In this document: one piece after another, positions 35,080-47,822 of the stretch
How the letters are laid out: each line of letters opens with the position of its first letter
Numbering within the stretch: position 1 is the first letter of the stretch
NCBI RefSeq assembly: GCF_037975245.1
Contig: NC_092565.1
Location: 8,276,499-8,340,498, forward strand
Length of the DNA stretch: 64,000 nt
Direction of reading: 5' to 3'
Origin: Apostichopus japonicus
Taxonomy: Eukaryota > Echinodermata > Holothuroidea > Aspidochirotida > Stichopodidae
Program-made: the position numbers and the translations under genes
The notes under the pieces: generated by a model
Seen by the model: only the letters and a program-made list of their open reading frames with translations
Database searches by the model: none
Told to the model about the DNA's origin: nothing

Positions 35080-36940
35080 GGTAGGTCAGGATTGACACAG
35101 ACTTGTTGCTTGCTTGACGGCTGTTGAATTGTAACAGTAGTTGTGGTGGATCCTGGCAAGGGAAAGCCTGCAATATAGAAAATACAAATGAGTCATCATA
35201 TTATCAAATGATGCAATTTTATCAAATTTAAAACACCCAGACAGAAACAAATTGCATATAATTAACATTGGCTGATGCCGATTGGCTACATAAACCCTAA
35301 AACACTTAAAACAATCAATAAAATCTGCATAGAAAATGTAAAATCAATATAATAAATACAAACAATATTTAAGGCAGTTATATTAAAAAATTTAAAATGG
35401 GTAGTAGATAATGGATGGCAGATAGCTGATTACGGATGGTAAATGAAAGATGGTAGATTATTGGATTGTAGGTGAATGGATGGCTGGTGGAGGGGGAGTT
35501 CATTGTGGCCTAAAGATAAAGCGACATTTCAATTAGAAGTATGAAAGAATACTCATTAAGATTTGCTAAAAAGGTATACGGTTTTAAAGGCTGGTTGGGG
35601 GTAGGTCAGGATTGACACAGACTTGTTGCTTGCTTGACGGCTGTTGAATTGTAACAGTAGTTGTGGTGGATCCTGGCAAGGGAAAGCCTGCAATATAGAA
35701 AATACAAATGAGTCATCATATTATCAAATGATGCAATTTTATCAAATTTAAAACACCCAGACAGAAACAAATTGCATATAATTAACATTGGCTGATGCCG
35801 ATTGGCTACATAAACCCTAAAACACTTAAAACAATCAATAAAATCTGCATAGAAAATGTAAAATCAATATAATAAATACAAACAATATTTAAGGCAGTTA
35901 TATTAAAAAATTTAAAATGGGTAGTAGATAATGGATGGCAGATAGCTGATTACGGATGGTAAATGAAAGATGGTAGATTATTGGATTGTAGGTGAATGGA
36001 TGGCTGGTGGAGGGGGAGTTCATTGTGGCCTAAAGATAAAGCGACATTTCAATTAGAAGTATGAAAGAATACTCATTAAGATTTGCTAAAAAGGTATACG
36101 GTTTTAAAGGCTGGTTGGGGGTAGGTCAGGATTGACGCAGACTTGTTCCTGCTTGACGGCTGTTGAATTGTAACAGTAGTTGTGGTGGATCCTGGCAAGG
36201 GAAAGCCTGCAATATAGAAAATACAAATGAGTCATCATATTATCAAATGATGCAATTTTATCAAATTTAAAACACCCAGACAGAAACAAATTGCATATAA
36301 TTAACATTGGCTGATACCGATTGGCTACATAAACCCTAAAACACTTAAAACAATCAATAAAATCTGCATAGAAAATGTAAAATCAATATAATAAATACAA
36401 ACAATATTTAAGGCAGTTATATTAAAAAATTTAAAATGGGTAGTAGATAATGGATGGCAGATAGCTGATTACGGATGGTAAATGAAAGATGGTAGATTAT
36501 TGGATTGTAGGTGAATGGATGGCTGGTGGAGGGGGAGTTCATTGTGGCCTAAAGATAAAGCGACATTTCAATTAGAAGTATGAAAGAATACTCATTAAGA
36601 TTTGCTAAAAAGGTATACGGTTTTAAAGGCTGGTTGGGGGTAGGTCAGGATTGACGCAGACTTGTTCCTGCTTGACGGCTGTTGAATTGTAACAGTAGTT
36701 GTGGTGGATCCTGGCAAGGGAAAGCCTGCAATATAGAAAATACAAATGAGTCATCATATTATCAAATGATGCAATGATATCAAATTTAAAACACCCAGAC
36801 AGAAACAAATTGCATATAATTAACATTGGCTGATGCCGATTGGCTACATAAACCCTAAAACACTTAAAACAATAAAATCTGCATAGAAAAATGTAAAATC
36901 ATTATAATAAATACAAACAATATTTAAGGCAGTTATATTA
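35080..36940 (-). repeat. Run of nearly identical ~520-bp units inside array 2
   Basis: Landmark positions repeat at 35268, 35788, 36307 and 36826 (spacing 520, 519, 519), with only isolated differences between successive units (for example TTGCTTGCTTGACGG versus TTCCTGCTTGACGG). This is the most homogeneous part of array 2. Confidence 0.88.
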
Positions 36941-39900
36941 AAAAATGGGTAGTAGATAATGGATGGCAGAAAGCTGATTATAGATGGTTGATTGATGTAT
37001 GGTTGGTGAATGGGTGGTAGATGTTGGGGGGGGGGGGGGGAGTTGATTGTGGCCTAAAGATGAAACAACATTTCAATTAGAAGTATGAAAGAATACTCAT
37101 TAAGATTTGCTAAAAAGGTATACGGTTTTAAAGGCTGGTTGGGGGTAGGTCAGGATTGACGCAGACTTGTTCCTGCTTGACGGCTGTTGAATTGTAACAG
37201 TAGTTGTGGTGGATCCTGGCAAGGGAAAGCCTGTAATATAGAAAATACAAATGAGTCATCATATTATCAAATGATGCAATGATATCAAATTTAAAACACC
37301 CAGGCAAACAAGTTGCATATAAATCATTTTTTAACATTGGCTGATGCCTATTGGCTACATAAACCTAAACATTATTTTACAAACTCTGCATAGAAAAAAT
37401 GTAAAAACACTATAATACATACAAACAATAATTAAGGCAGGTGGATTCGTTCGTTTTTGGTGGCTGCAGGGTTCATTGATGGATGGTAGGGGGAGGCAGT
37501 GGCTTGTGAACCGAGGGAAATCTGCAAAATATACCAACTAGAAAGAATGATAAAAACATATCAAAAAATGTAATCATATAAAACACTCATAAAAATCTGT
37601 AAATCAAACTATTTAAAATCATGCAATATTTAATAATGATTTCTAGTAGATGATGTCAGATCATTGATGGTGGATGGATGGTGTATGGTTGGTGGGGAGA
37701 GTTGATTGTTAATGATGGTCATATAAAAACTACAATATTTGAAAAGAATACTCATTAAAATCTGCATATAACAGGATATGGAAGTAAAAGGCTGGTTGGT
37801 CAGTCGGTTGTTACAGACTTGTTGCTTGTATGGTGGCTGATGAATGGTGACAATAGTTGCAGTCGATCCTGGCAAGGGAAAGCCTGCAATATAGAAAATA
37901 CAAAAGAGTCATCAAATGTTGTGATCATATCAAATTTAAAACACCCAGAAGAAACAAATTGCATATAATTAACATTGGCTGATGCCTATTGGCTACATAA
38001 ACCCTAAAACATTTAAAACAATCAATAAAATGTGCATAGAAAAATGTAAAATCATTTTAATACATACAAACAATATTTAAGGCAGTTATATTAAATAAAA
38101 TATGAAATGGGTAGTAGATGATGGATAGCAGAAAGCTGATTATAGATGGTTGATTTATGAATGGTGGTTGAATGGGTGGTAGATGTTTGGGGGGGGGGGG
38201 AGAGAGTTGATTGTTGATAGTGGTCTGAAAATAAAATGACAACATTTCAATTAGTGGTATGAAAGAATACAAGATTTGAATAAAATAGTCTATCGTGGTA
38301 AAAGGCTGGTTTGGTTGGTCAGTCAGAATTGATGCAGACTTGTTGCTTGTTTGATGGCTGTTGAATTGTAACAATAGTTGTGGTGGATGCTGGCAAGGGA
38401 AAGCCTGAAATATAGAAAATACAAATGAGTCATCACATTATCAAATGATGCAATGATATCAAATTTAAAACACCCGCACAGAAAATTGCATATAAATCAT
38501 TTTTAACATTGGCTGATGCCTATTGGCTACAAATCTAAAACATTATTTAACAAACTCTGCATAAGAAAAATATAAAATCACTATATTACATACAAACAAT
38601 AATTAAGGCAGGTGGATTCGTTCGTTGTTGGTGGATGCAGAGTTCTTTGGTGGATGGTAGAGGGAGGCAGTGGCTTGTGAACCGGAGAAATCTGCAAAAT
38701 ATACCAAATATCAACTAGAAAGAATGATAAAAACATATCAAATAATGTAATAATATGAAACACTCATAAAAATCTGAATATCAAACAATTTAAAATCATG
38801 CAATATTTAATAATGATGTGTGGTAGATGATGTCAGATCATTGATGGTGGATGGATGGTGTATGGTTGGAGGGGAGAGTTGATTGTTAATGTTGGCCTCA
38901 TAAAACCTACAATATTTGAAAGAATACTCATTATAATCTGCATATAACAAGGATATGGAAGTAAAAGGCTGGTTGGTCAGTCGGTTGTTACAGACTTGTT
39001 GCTTGTATGGTGGCTGATGAATGGTAACAATAGTTGCAGTGGATGCTGGCAGGGGAAAGCCTGCAATATAGAAAATACAAAAGAGTCATCAAACTTTCTT
39101 TTACAAATGACACAATCATATCTAATTTAAGACACTCCAGAAAAAAATGCACATTAATCTGGTTCAAATACTTTTTAAATGTTGGATGACATTTGTGTCT
39201 ACAAAAAACTTAAAAATATATGAAAGTAGAATGTTTTTAAAATATTCCTCAAAATCAGTATAGCAAATTACATTGATGATTAAAATACATACATACAACA
39301 TTTAAGGCAGGTGGGTTTGTTGGTTGTTGGTAGATGCAGGGTTCTTTTGTTGGATGGTGGAGGAAGTTAACAGCTTGTGAACTGGAGAAAGTCTTCAAAA
39401 TAAATCAACTAGAAAGAATGATAAAAACATATCAAATAATGTAATGATATAAAATATGAAACACTAATAAAAATTTGTATATCAAACAATTTAAATCATG
39501 CAATATTTATTAATAATTTCTAGTAGATGGTGGATGGATGGTGTATGGTTGGTAGGGAGAGTTGATTGTTCATGATGGTCATATAAAAACTGCAATATTT
39601 AAAAAGTATACTCATTCAAATCTGCATAAAACAAGGATATGGTAGTAAATGGCTGTTTGGTCAGTTGGTTGTTACAGACTTGTTGCTTGTTTGGTGGCTG
39701 ATGAATGGTAACAATAGTTGCAGTGGATGCTGGCAGGGGAAAGCCTGCAATATAGAAAACACAAAAGAGTCATCAAAATTTCTTTTACAAATGACACAAT
39801 CATATCTAATTTAAGACGCTGCAGCAAAAATGCATATGAAACCAGTTCTGATACTTTTTAAATGTTGGATGACATTTGTGTCTAAACAAACCTAAAAAAT

Positions 39901-42189
39901 ATTTGAAAGTAGAATGTTTTTAAATATTCAACAAAATCAGTATAGCAAATAACATTTATGATTATAATACATGCATACAACATTTAAGGCAGGTCTGTTT
40001 CTTGGTAGCTGCATGGTTCTTTTGTTGGATGGTAGAGGAAGTTAACGGCTTGTGAACTGGAGAAAATCTGCAATATAAATCATATATAAAGAATGATAAA
40101 AACATATCATCATATAAAACACTCATAAAAATCTGTTTATCAAACTATTTAAAATCATGTAATATTTAATAATGATGTGTAGTAGATGATGGTAGATGAT
40201 GTCAGATCATTGATGGTGGATGGATGGTGTATGGTTGGTGAGGAGAGTTGATTGTTAATGATGGTCATATAAAAACAGCAATTTGAAAAGAATACTCTTA
40301 AAAATCTGCATAAAACAAGGATATGGAAGTAAAAGGCTGTTTGGTCAGTCGGTTGTTACAGACTTGTTGCTTGTTTGGTGGCTGATGAGTGGTAACAATA
40401 GTTGCAGTGGATGCTGGCAGGGGAAAGCCTGCAATATAGAACATACAAATGAGTCATCATATTATCAAATGATGCGATCATATCAAATTTAAAACACCAG
40501 CCACAGAAAAATGCATATAAATAATTTATTAACATTGGCATGATGCCTATTGGCTACATAAACCTTAAACATTATTTAACAAACTCTGCATAGAAAAAAT
40601 GTAAAACCACTATAATACATTCAAACAATATTTAAGGCAGGTGGATTCATTTGTTGTTGGTGGCTGCAGGGTTCATTGGTGGATGGTAGAGGGAGGCAGT
40701 GGCTTGTGAACCGGAGAAATCTGCAAAATAAACCAAATATCAACTAGAAAGAATGATAAAAACATATCAAATAATGTAATAATGTTAAACACTCGTAAAA
40801 ATCTGTATATCAAACTATTTAAAATCATGCAATATTTAATAATGATGTGTAGTAGATGGTAGATGATTTCAAATCATTGATGGTGGATGGATGGTGTATG
40901 GTTCGTGGGGAGAGTTGATTCTTAATGATGGTCATATAAAAACCTACAATATTTGAAAAGAATACTCATTATAATCTGCATATAACAGGGATATGGAAGT
41001 AAAAGGCTGGTTGGTCAGTCGGTTGTTACAGACTAGTTGTTTGTTTGGTGGCTGATGAATGGTAATAATAGTTGCAGTGGATGCTGGCAAGGGAAAGCCT
41101 GCAATATAGAAAATACAAATGAGTCATCATATTATCAAGTGATACAATGATATCAAATTTAAAGCACCCAGACAAACAAGTTGCATATAAATCATTTATT
41201 AACATTGGCTGATGCCTATTGGCTACATAGACCTAAAACATTTAACAAACTCTGCATAGAAATGTTTTTAAATCACTATAATACATACCAACAATATTTA
41301 AGGCAGGTGGATTCGTTCGTTGTTGGTGGATGCAGGGTTCTTTAGTGGATGGTAGGGGGAGGCAGTGGCTTGTGAACCGGAGAAATCTGCAAAATAAACC
41401 AAATATCAACTAGAAAGAATGATAAAAACATATCAAATAATGTTAAACACTCGTAAAAATCTGTATATCAAACTATTTAAAATCATGCAATATTTAATAA
41501 TGATGTGTAGTAGATGGTAGATGATGTCAGATCATTGATGGTGGATGGATGGTGTTTGGTTGGTGGGGAGAGTTGATTGTTAATGATGGTCACATGAAAA
41601 CTGCAATATTTGAAAAGAATACTCATTATAATCTGCATATAAAAAGGATATGGAAGTAAAAGGCTGGTTGATCAGTCGGTTGTTACAGACTTGTTGCTTG
41701 TATGGTGGCTGATGAATGGTAACAATAGTTGCAGTGGATGCTGGCAGGGGAATTTAAAGCCTGCAATATAGAAAATACAAAAGAGTCATCAAACTTTCTT
41801 TCACAAATAACACAATCATATCTAGTTTAAGACACTCCAGAAAAAAATGCATATGAAACTAATTCAAATACTTTATAAATGTTGGATGACATTTGTGTTT
41901 ACACAAACATTAAAAAATATATGAAAGTAGAATGTTCTAAATATTCAACAAAATCAGTATAAGCAAATAACATTGATCATTATAATACATACATACAACA
42001 TTTAAGGCAGGTCGGTTTGTTGGTTGTTGGTAGCTGCAGGGTTCTTTTGTTGGATGGTGACAATAGTTGTGGTGGATCCTGGCAAGGGTAAGCCTGCAAT
42101 GTAGAAAATACAAACAATTCATCATATAATCAAATGATGCAATGATATCAAATTAAAATACTCAGAAAAAAATGCATATATTTCATATA

Positions 42190-42480
42190 TTAATAATAAT
42201 AATCAGCAGTTATTTTTACGACGCTTAAGCAACCACAAATGTGGGAGAAACCCGCAAGGGCTTATGGATTACAACTTACTCGTCGGGTGGCTTCCAATTC
42301 AACATTTTAACTCAAATTTGGAATCTTTTCAATTTAGAGAGTCATTACAGATGGGAAAACCGTAGATTGCTCTTGGATGAGGAAACCCCACCTTACTATG
42401 ACCCGGCCGGGTATGGAACCCAGAACCTAAGCCTCATTGCTTCAAATGCCACCGCCTTTATCCACTCGGCCACAGCACAT
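42190..42480 (-). mobile_element. tRNA-derived SINE (Ser/Leu-type head) inserted in array 2
   Basis: From 42480 on the minus strand: GTGGCCGAGTGGATAAAGG (A box), a long variable-arm-like segment, then GGGTTCCATACCC at the B-box position. A ~170-bp body follows, ending AGCGTCGTAAAAATAACTGC and an (ATT)n tail at 42190-42202. The tRNA-related part is 5' on the minus strand. It breaks an otherwise continuous array-2 module. Confidence 0.8.
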
Positions 42481-43260
42481 ATTGGCTACATAATCCGCCA
42501 AAACATTTAACATTCAACAAAATCTGCATAGAAAAATTGTATTATCACTATAATACATACAAACAATAATTAAGGCAGGTGGATTCGTTCGTTGTTGGTG
42601 GATGCAGGGTTCTTTGGTGGATGGTAGAGGGAGGCAGTGGCTTTTGAACAGGGGAAATCGGCAAAATATAACAAATATCAACAAGAAAGAAAGATAAGAC
42701 ATATCAAATAATGTAATAGTAAAAAATATAAATAAACATTCATAAAAATCTGTATATCAAACTATTTAAAATCATGCAATATTTAGTATTGATGTGTAGT
42801 AGATGGTAGATGATGTCAGATCATTGATGGTGGATGGATGGTGTATGGTTGGTGGGGAGAGTTGATTCTTAATGTTGGCCACATGAAAACTACAATATTT
42901 GAAAAGAATACTCATTATAATCTGCATATAAAAAGGATATGGAAGTAAAAGGCTGGTTGGTCAGTCGGTTGTTACAGACTTGTTGCTTGTTTGGTGGCTG
43001 ATGAATGGTAACAATAATTGCAGTGGATGCTGGCTAGGGAAACTGCAATATAGAAAATAAAAATGAGTCATCATATTATGAAATGATGCGATTATATCAA
43101 ATTTAAAACACTGCACAGAAAAATGCATATAAACCATTCATTAACATTGGCTGATGCCTATTGGCTACATAAAACATTATTTAACAAACTCTGCATAGAA
43201 AAAATGTAAAATCACTATCATACATACCATACCAACAGGGGAAAGCCTGCATTATAGAAA

Positions 43261-45867
43261 ATACAAAAGAGTAATCAAAATTTCTTTTACAAATGACACA
43301 ATAATGTCTTATTTAAAAACCTTAAAAATATATGAAAGTAGATTTTTTTTTAAATATTCAGCAAAATCAGTATAGCAAATTACATTGATCATTATAATTC
43401 ATACAAACATCAAAGTACAGAAGGTGCTTCCATTGGCTAGTAGGTAGGCCTAATGACTCCATGTTAATGTATAGTAAAAAAAATGAAATTTGTTTGGTAC
43501 TAAGCCTTAATATCAGTGACTTAAAATCAGTTAATAATTGACACCAATATTTTCATTGTCACAAACGTATAGTCTGATACATAAACAATTTGATTGCTGT
43601 AAAGTTACAGCAGTAGACAAGGCATATTGAAGGCAGAGATTAATTCAAATCATTTTGACATCATAAACTTAGCAATTAAGGTGTACAAAGCACTAACCAA
43701 CTGACATTGCCAGGGCTGTGACGTTACTGCACTATTGTACTGTTGTATATGCTGAAGTATCCCCAAACCAGCTGTACTTTAAAAATTGTTCTAGCCTAGG
43801 CTACATCTCATTCCAGCCAGAGTTATGGCATGGCCTAATTTATAAACCATTCAAATAGATTTAGGGACTATAGCTTGGGCCAAGAAAGTAACCCTGCATA
43901 GTTGCCTTTTAGCGCTACTAGTACTAGGCCTAGGCTAGTATAGTCAGTATTGCGAAGTTCGCCATACTGCGAAGTTCGGGCACCCTAAGAAATACACGAT
44001 TTTCACCATGAAAACCTACAGGAAGAGCCAAATTTCACCAAAAAGTACGAAGCTACAGTTATTTTCTCTCCAAAATGACCCGTGTGCAAGAAATTACTTA
44101 CATATTTGTCAATAAAATGACGAAGATCTATGAAGTCTGTTATAATTACTGAAAGAGCAACAGCGCCACCAATTTGTACCAGCGCCACACTGTAGGTTGC
44201 GTGGCCGAAATTCGCAATACTCTAGCAAGAAATACCAGTTCCACAATCACGAAGAATCTTCTTGGAAAACAACGTGAAAACAGTTTGCAGGAAAGAAAGT
44301 TTGGCCGTGTATCGTACTAAAACACAATTCTCCCACCATATGAAGTATATTTTCTGGTGATTTAGACCAGAAGATTTAGTTTTGGGGTGTTTTAAGTCTT
44401 AAGTGGGCGAACTTCGAAGTCACCATCCTACTACTTTAATTTGCAGTACGCACTAGTACTAGTAGGTCAGGAGCCTAGGCTAGCAACTATCTTAGGCTAG
44501 GCGTAAGTTAGACCTAGGCTAGGCCTAGTTCCAAACAAAAGATAGAAAAAATGCTACCCGGCGTTGGCCACTAACGTTACATTAGTTGTTACTTATTGTT
44601 GTACTTACTAGATAGATTTATAAGGCACACGATGGACATGATTGAATCCAGCGATCAAGATCGGAAGAACTATTCATAGCGATCCTACGTTGTACAAACA
44701 TTGTATTTAATGACATCGCGGTCACCCGTAACTCCATAAGATATTTAGCAACTAGCCCAAATTAGGACTAACGTAATTTTCAGTCTACACCGGATAGACC
44801 TCGATGTTGACGTTAGCACGTTTGAACACCAAGTTCAAAGGCCTAGCGTCTACAAAATTTAAAAAGGTACACACTTTAAAATGTAACGAAAGTTTTTCAA
44901 ACGGCTGCTGCAAGGAGTTGAAAACAAGGTTTAATTAGTTTTGGATTTGAAGTTATCACTTTATTTTATTTAAGGTATGACTGTATATGTTACGGTTTAT
45001 CCAAGCTCTCTTCAGGTTATCGTGAGGGTACAAGAATATACTATAACTATAATTTTTGTTGTGTAGGCCCGCGCCTGGATATAGTTATAGCTAGGTACAT
45101 TAATATTAGAGCTCACATCGAGCTATCGCTCTAAAACATATAAATCTACACACAAATGTTTTGTAATCCTCACCCAAAATGAAGGGATAGTAAAACATGT
45201 CAGCAATAAATATTTCAACGATCAATTTGGAATATTTTACTCACATTCACAGCATATCAGCGGGCAGTCAAAATAGTTCAAACGGATCACGCCTTCCTCG
45301 CTCAGTGCTAGTCAGTTAAATGTCATACAAATTTCGGCGCCACGTGTGTACGTGTCAGTCGTGTGCAAACCTCATTAATATGGATGTTTTCTTGTTTGGT
45401 TATTCATCAAAGCAAAGATATTTCACCTTCTTTGATAAAAGTCAGTCAACCATAGAGATGAGGCTGTTGCAGAATTTGACTTATGACCTTCTTAAATCTT
45501 AGTGTCAGTTGTGTTGCTACCACTGATCTACACTAGGCCTACGTGTTCGTGTTGGATAACGCTCCATTATACATTCCCGTATAAACATATAATATAAATA
45601 ATAAAAATAAATATAATCAATCCCATATTCTACAATCGTGTTGGTACTTTTGCGTTGTAAATAATCAAACAATCATAACCAATACTTTTGTTGCCAAAAA
45701 AGCCAATTAAAATATTCCAACGATATTTTCGTGTCCCGGTTTTTTTTTTTTGGGGTCGATATCAAATCTTTTATCGTGCCGAGGGCAGGTTTATAGACCA
45801 TTTCCTAGCTTCGGCATAAACCTAGACTACGATGCTGGGCTACACGGATCTTACAAAATTACAATGG
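43261..45867. other. Intergenic region with CCTAGGC-type motifs and a possible foldback element
   Basis: No supported gene. Clusters of TAGGCCTAGGCTAG-like sequence lie at 43790-43805, 43920-43940 and 44470-44530. Between about 43940 and 44430, CGAAGTTCGCC on the left and GGCGAACTTCG on the right form an inverted pair about 470 bp apart and may mark a foldback transposon. I could not define a convincing target duplication. Confidence 0.45.
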
Positions 45868-46059
45868 CTAGCACCAATACGCCTCTCTCTCTTCTGTCTC
45901 AAATAACGTTTCTGTATAGTCTATAGTAGAGATAGCCGTTAGATGGACATATTTCACAAGCTGCACAAGCATCTTCGAGTTATTAACTGCCTCCCGTAAA
46001 AAGGAGTTTTTGGTGGCTGAAGTGCTGACTGAAGTTGATTGCTTAGAAACTTTAGCCAT
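45868..46059 (-). CDS. Short ORF, possible small protein or first exon
   Basis: A 63-codon minus-strand ORF starts at an ATG with G at +4 (CTGATGG) and reads MAKVSKQSTSVSTSATKNSF... to EEREAYWC-stop. The composition is protein-like: Ser/Thr/Lys-rich start and acidic end, without the Ile/Asn/Phe/Leu bias of random AT-rich ORFs. Upstream (46110-46125) lies a GC-box-like GGGCGGGGC. I recognise no family. It could be a chance ORF. Confidence 0.25.
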   Translation of the reverse strand: MAKVSKQSTSVSTSATKNSFLREAVNNSKMLVQLVKYVHLTAISTIDYTETLFETEEREAYWC

Positions 46060-47366
46060 CAGTAAATCCTATTTAATCATGAAGCAGCATTTATTACCTC
46101 GTTAATATTCATGAGTGGGCGGGGCTTAATGGGAAATCGTTCCGCAAAATAGATTGTAAACACGAGTTCTTACGTTACCATTGGACCTGCCATGGGTATA
46201 TATCTGGTTGGTAGAGATTTCCAATCAATTCAGGCTAAAATTGTGGAAATTGGTTGAAAAATGACCGAGATATAAGGCTATAAAAAACATAAACAATACA
46301 CGCCTATATAAACGCACACGAATTTTGCAAATATTTTTTACAACAATTGGTGGCGCTATATTGCTATACTTTTGTAAGGAAGCATGTAAAGAACATAATA
46401 TTTATTAAATTTTTTAATAAGGGTGACCGAAATAGATTTTTTGGAACAATGAAGAGTTTTTCAACTTTTTTTTCGGTGTTTGGACGGGTTTTTTGGCAAT
46501 ATTCCGATGATAATTGAAATTCTCTATAGGCTTGATCTTTTCAGAGTAGTTTTTTTTTAAATGTTCTAGAACATTTATGGAGGTGATGGGCCTGCTTCTA
46601 AGTGGAACCTAGTCATTTTGGAAAATGGTGCCTATAAGAACACTTGTGTTGAGGCTACTACTAGTTCTAAACTATAGAAACAACTAATTTAGGCCAATGC
46701 CTTGCGTTAGGACTGTGTATCTAGCCTAAATACTGGCGATGCCTAATGTTGGCAACTGTGTAGCCTGTAGGCTAGTACAACATAGCATAGGTTCACTTTA
46801 GTTATGCTATGTAACTTGCTTACCGTTCAATATTCTTTGACTTCGAAGGTTCCTGGCAGTAAAAATTGACTGATGCAAAAACAATGCTTCCTCCAAAACA
46901 CTGGTGAATGTCTGCCAAGTACTTACTCCCGTAGATAATAGTGTCTGTCAATCCTCGAGAGCCCGACATACACACAGATCTTCTACGTGCAGGTTGTCTT
47001 TTGGATTAAACCTTTCGTATTGTCTCCGAACGTTTTCGCTGACCACGAATTTTTGGCTTTGGTCTATCGGCCATTGTTTGAATGGTCTTCATTACTTGTA
47101 TATCTAACTTACACATGCGAATATGCAATCGATTTGCAAACAGGTATCTTTACTAATACTTATACACACATATAACTGCATTTAACTGTTGCATTCCTGT
47201 ATAAAGTCGATTAATTGACTAATGCGGGCACAGTAACAGTATAGCCATTCCAGAAATGATTACAAATTCCTGTGTCTTTCCAGCCAATTGGGAAATAGCG
47301 CACCCTGTTTTCGATTGATTGATATTTGTGGGGGAGTCGCCCTTGCCTTTAGTTTCTTATACTTTC
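46060..47366. other. Intergenic, nothing recognised
   Basis: AT-rich. A few further CTAGCCT/TAGGCTA motifs occur at 46660-46800. ORFs at 46904-47175 show no family features. Confidence 0.5.
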
Positions 47367-47372
47367 TTTATT
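47367..47372 (-). terminator. Candidate poly(A) signal for the GPCR
   Basis: AATAAA on the minus strand, about 450 bp past the stop codon of the receptor gene. It is a motif match only. Confidence 0.3.
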
Positions 47373-47822
47373 GATAACACAACTGTTATATTAGCGAGTT
47401 CCCGATTTCCGTTAAAACGACACAGTCGGACATGAAAGAGAACGTACAGGACATAAAAGTTATCTGTTTGTACAATGCACACATTAGTATACACTTTTAT
47501 GGTATATTCTGGTATCTACTAATAGTAATACACATTGTACCAGTTTGTACTATAGATAAGCTGAAATTAGTATTCCAATGACGACGTCACAATGTGAACT
47601 TTGCCACATTTTTATACGGCAAACTTGGCATTACATAACATTAAAAAATAAAAACCTCTACACCATCCCATTATTTTGCAATGTCTAAGAATGCCCTGTT
47701 CAGCTTTAAAAAGCACACTTATAGCATTCGATCGCACAATATATTAACTCTGCATATGATAACCAACTCATTTGGTCTGGAGCACATGATTCCTGAGATA
47801 TGTTATATAATTAAATCGTCAG

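Larger units (their letters stand above)
29875..43260 (-). repeat. Array 2: composite array of exon-like Pro/Thr/His-rich modules
   Basis: Modules of roughly 250 bp alternate, often in pairs of ~519-520 bp, across 13 kb. On the minus strand each starts behind a splice-acceptor-like sequence. Type 1: TTTTCTATATTGCAG then GCTTTCCCTTGCCAGGATCC (AG at 30465-30466, 30967-30968, 35168-35169 and others). Type 2: TTTATCTTTAG then GCCACTATC or GCCACAATC. Type 3: TATTTTGCAG then ATTTCTCCGGTTCACAAGCC. Type 4: TATTTGTAG-like then NQLSPPTIHHPS-coding sequence. Translations are rich in Pro, Thr, His, Gln and Ile (LPGSTTTIV, HQPPNKQ, ISPVHKPLPPSTIHQ, PPIHQPYINQPSI). The most plausible frames are broken by stops in many modules and no single frame links them. 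A decayed or non-coding exon array, or a secreted Pro/Thr-rich repeat gene with pseudo-modules, both fit. Confidence 0.85.

Noticed and set aside
42395-42480. tRNA-Ser or tRNA-Leu gene on the minus strand
   Set aside because: Followed by a SINE body with an (ATT)n tail, and the B box has a C in place of the purine.
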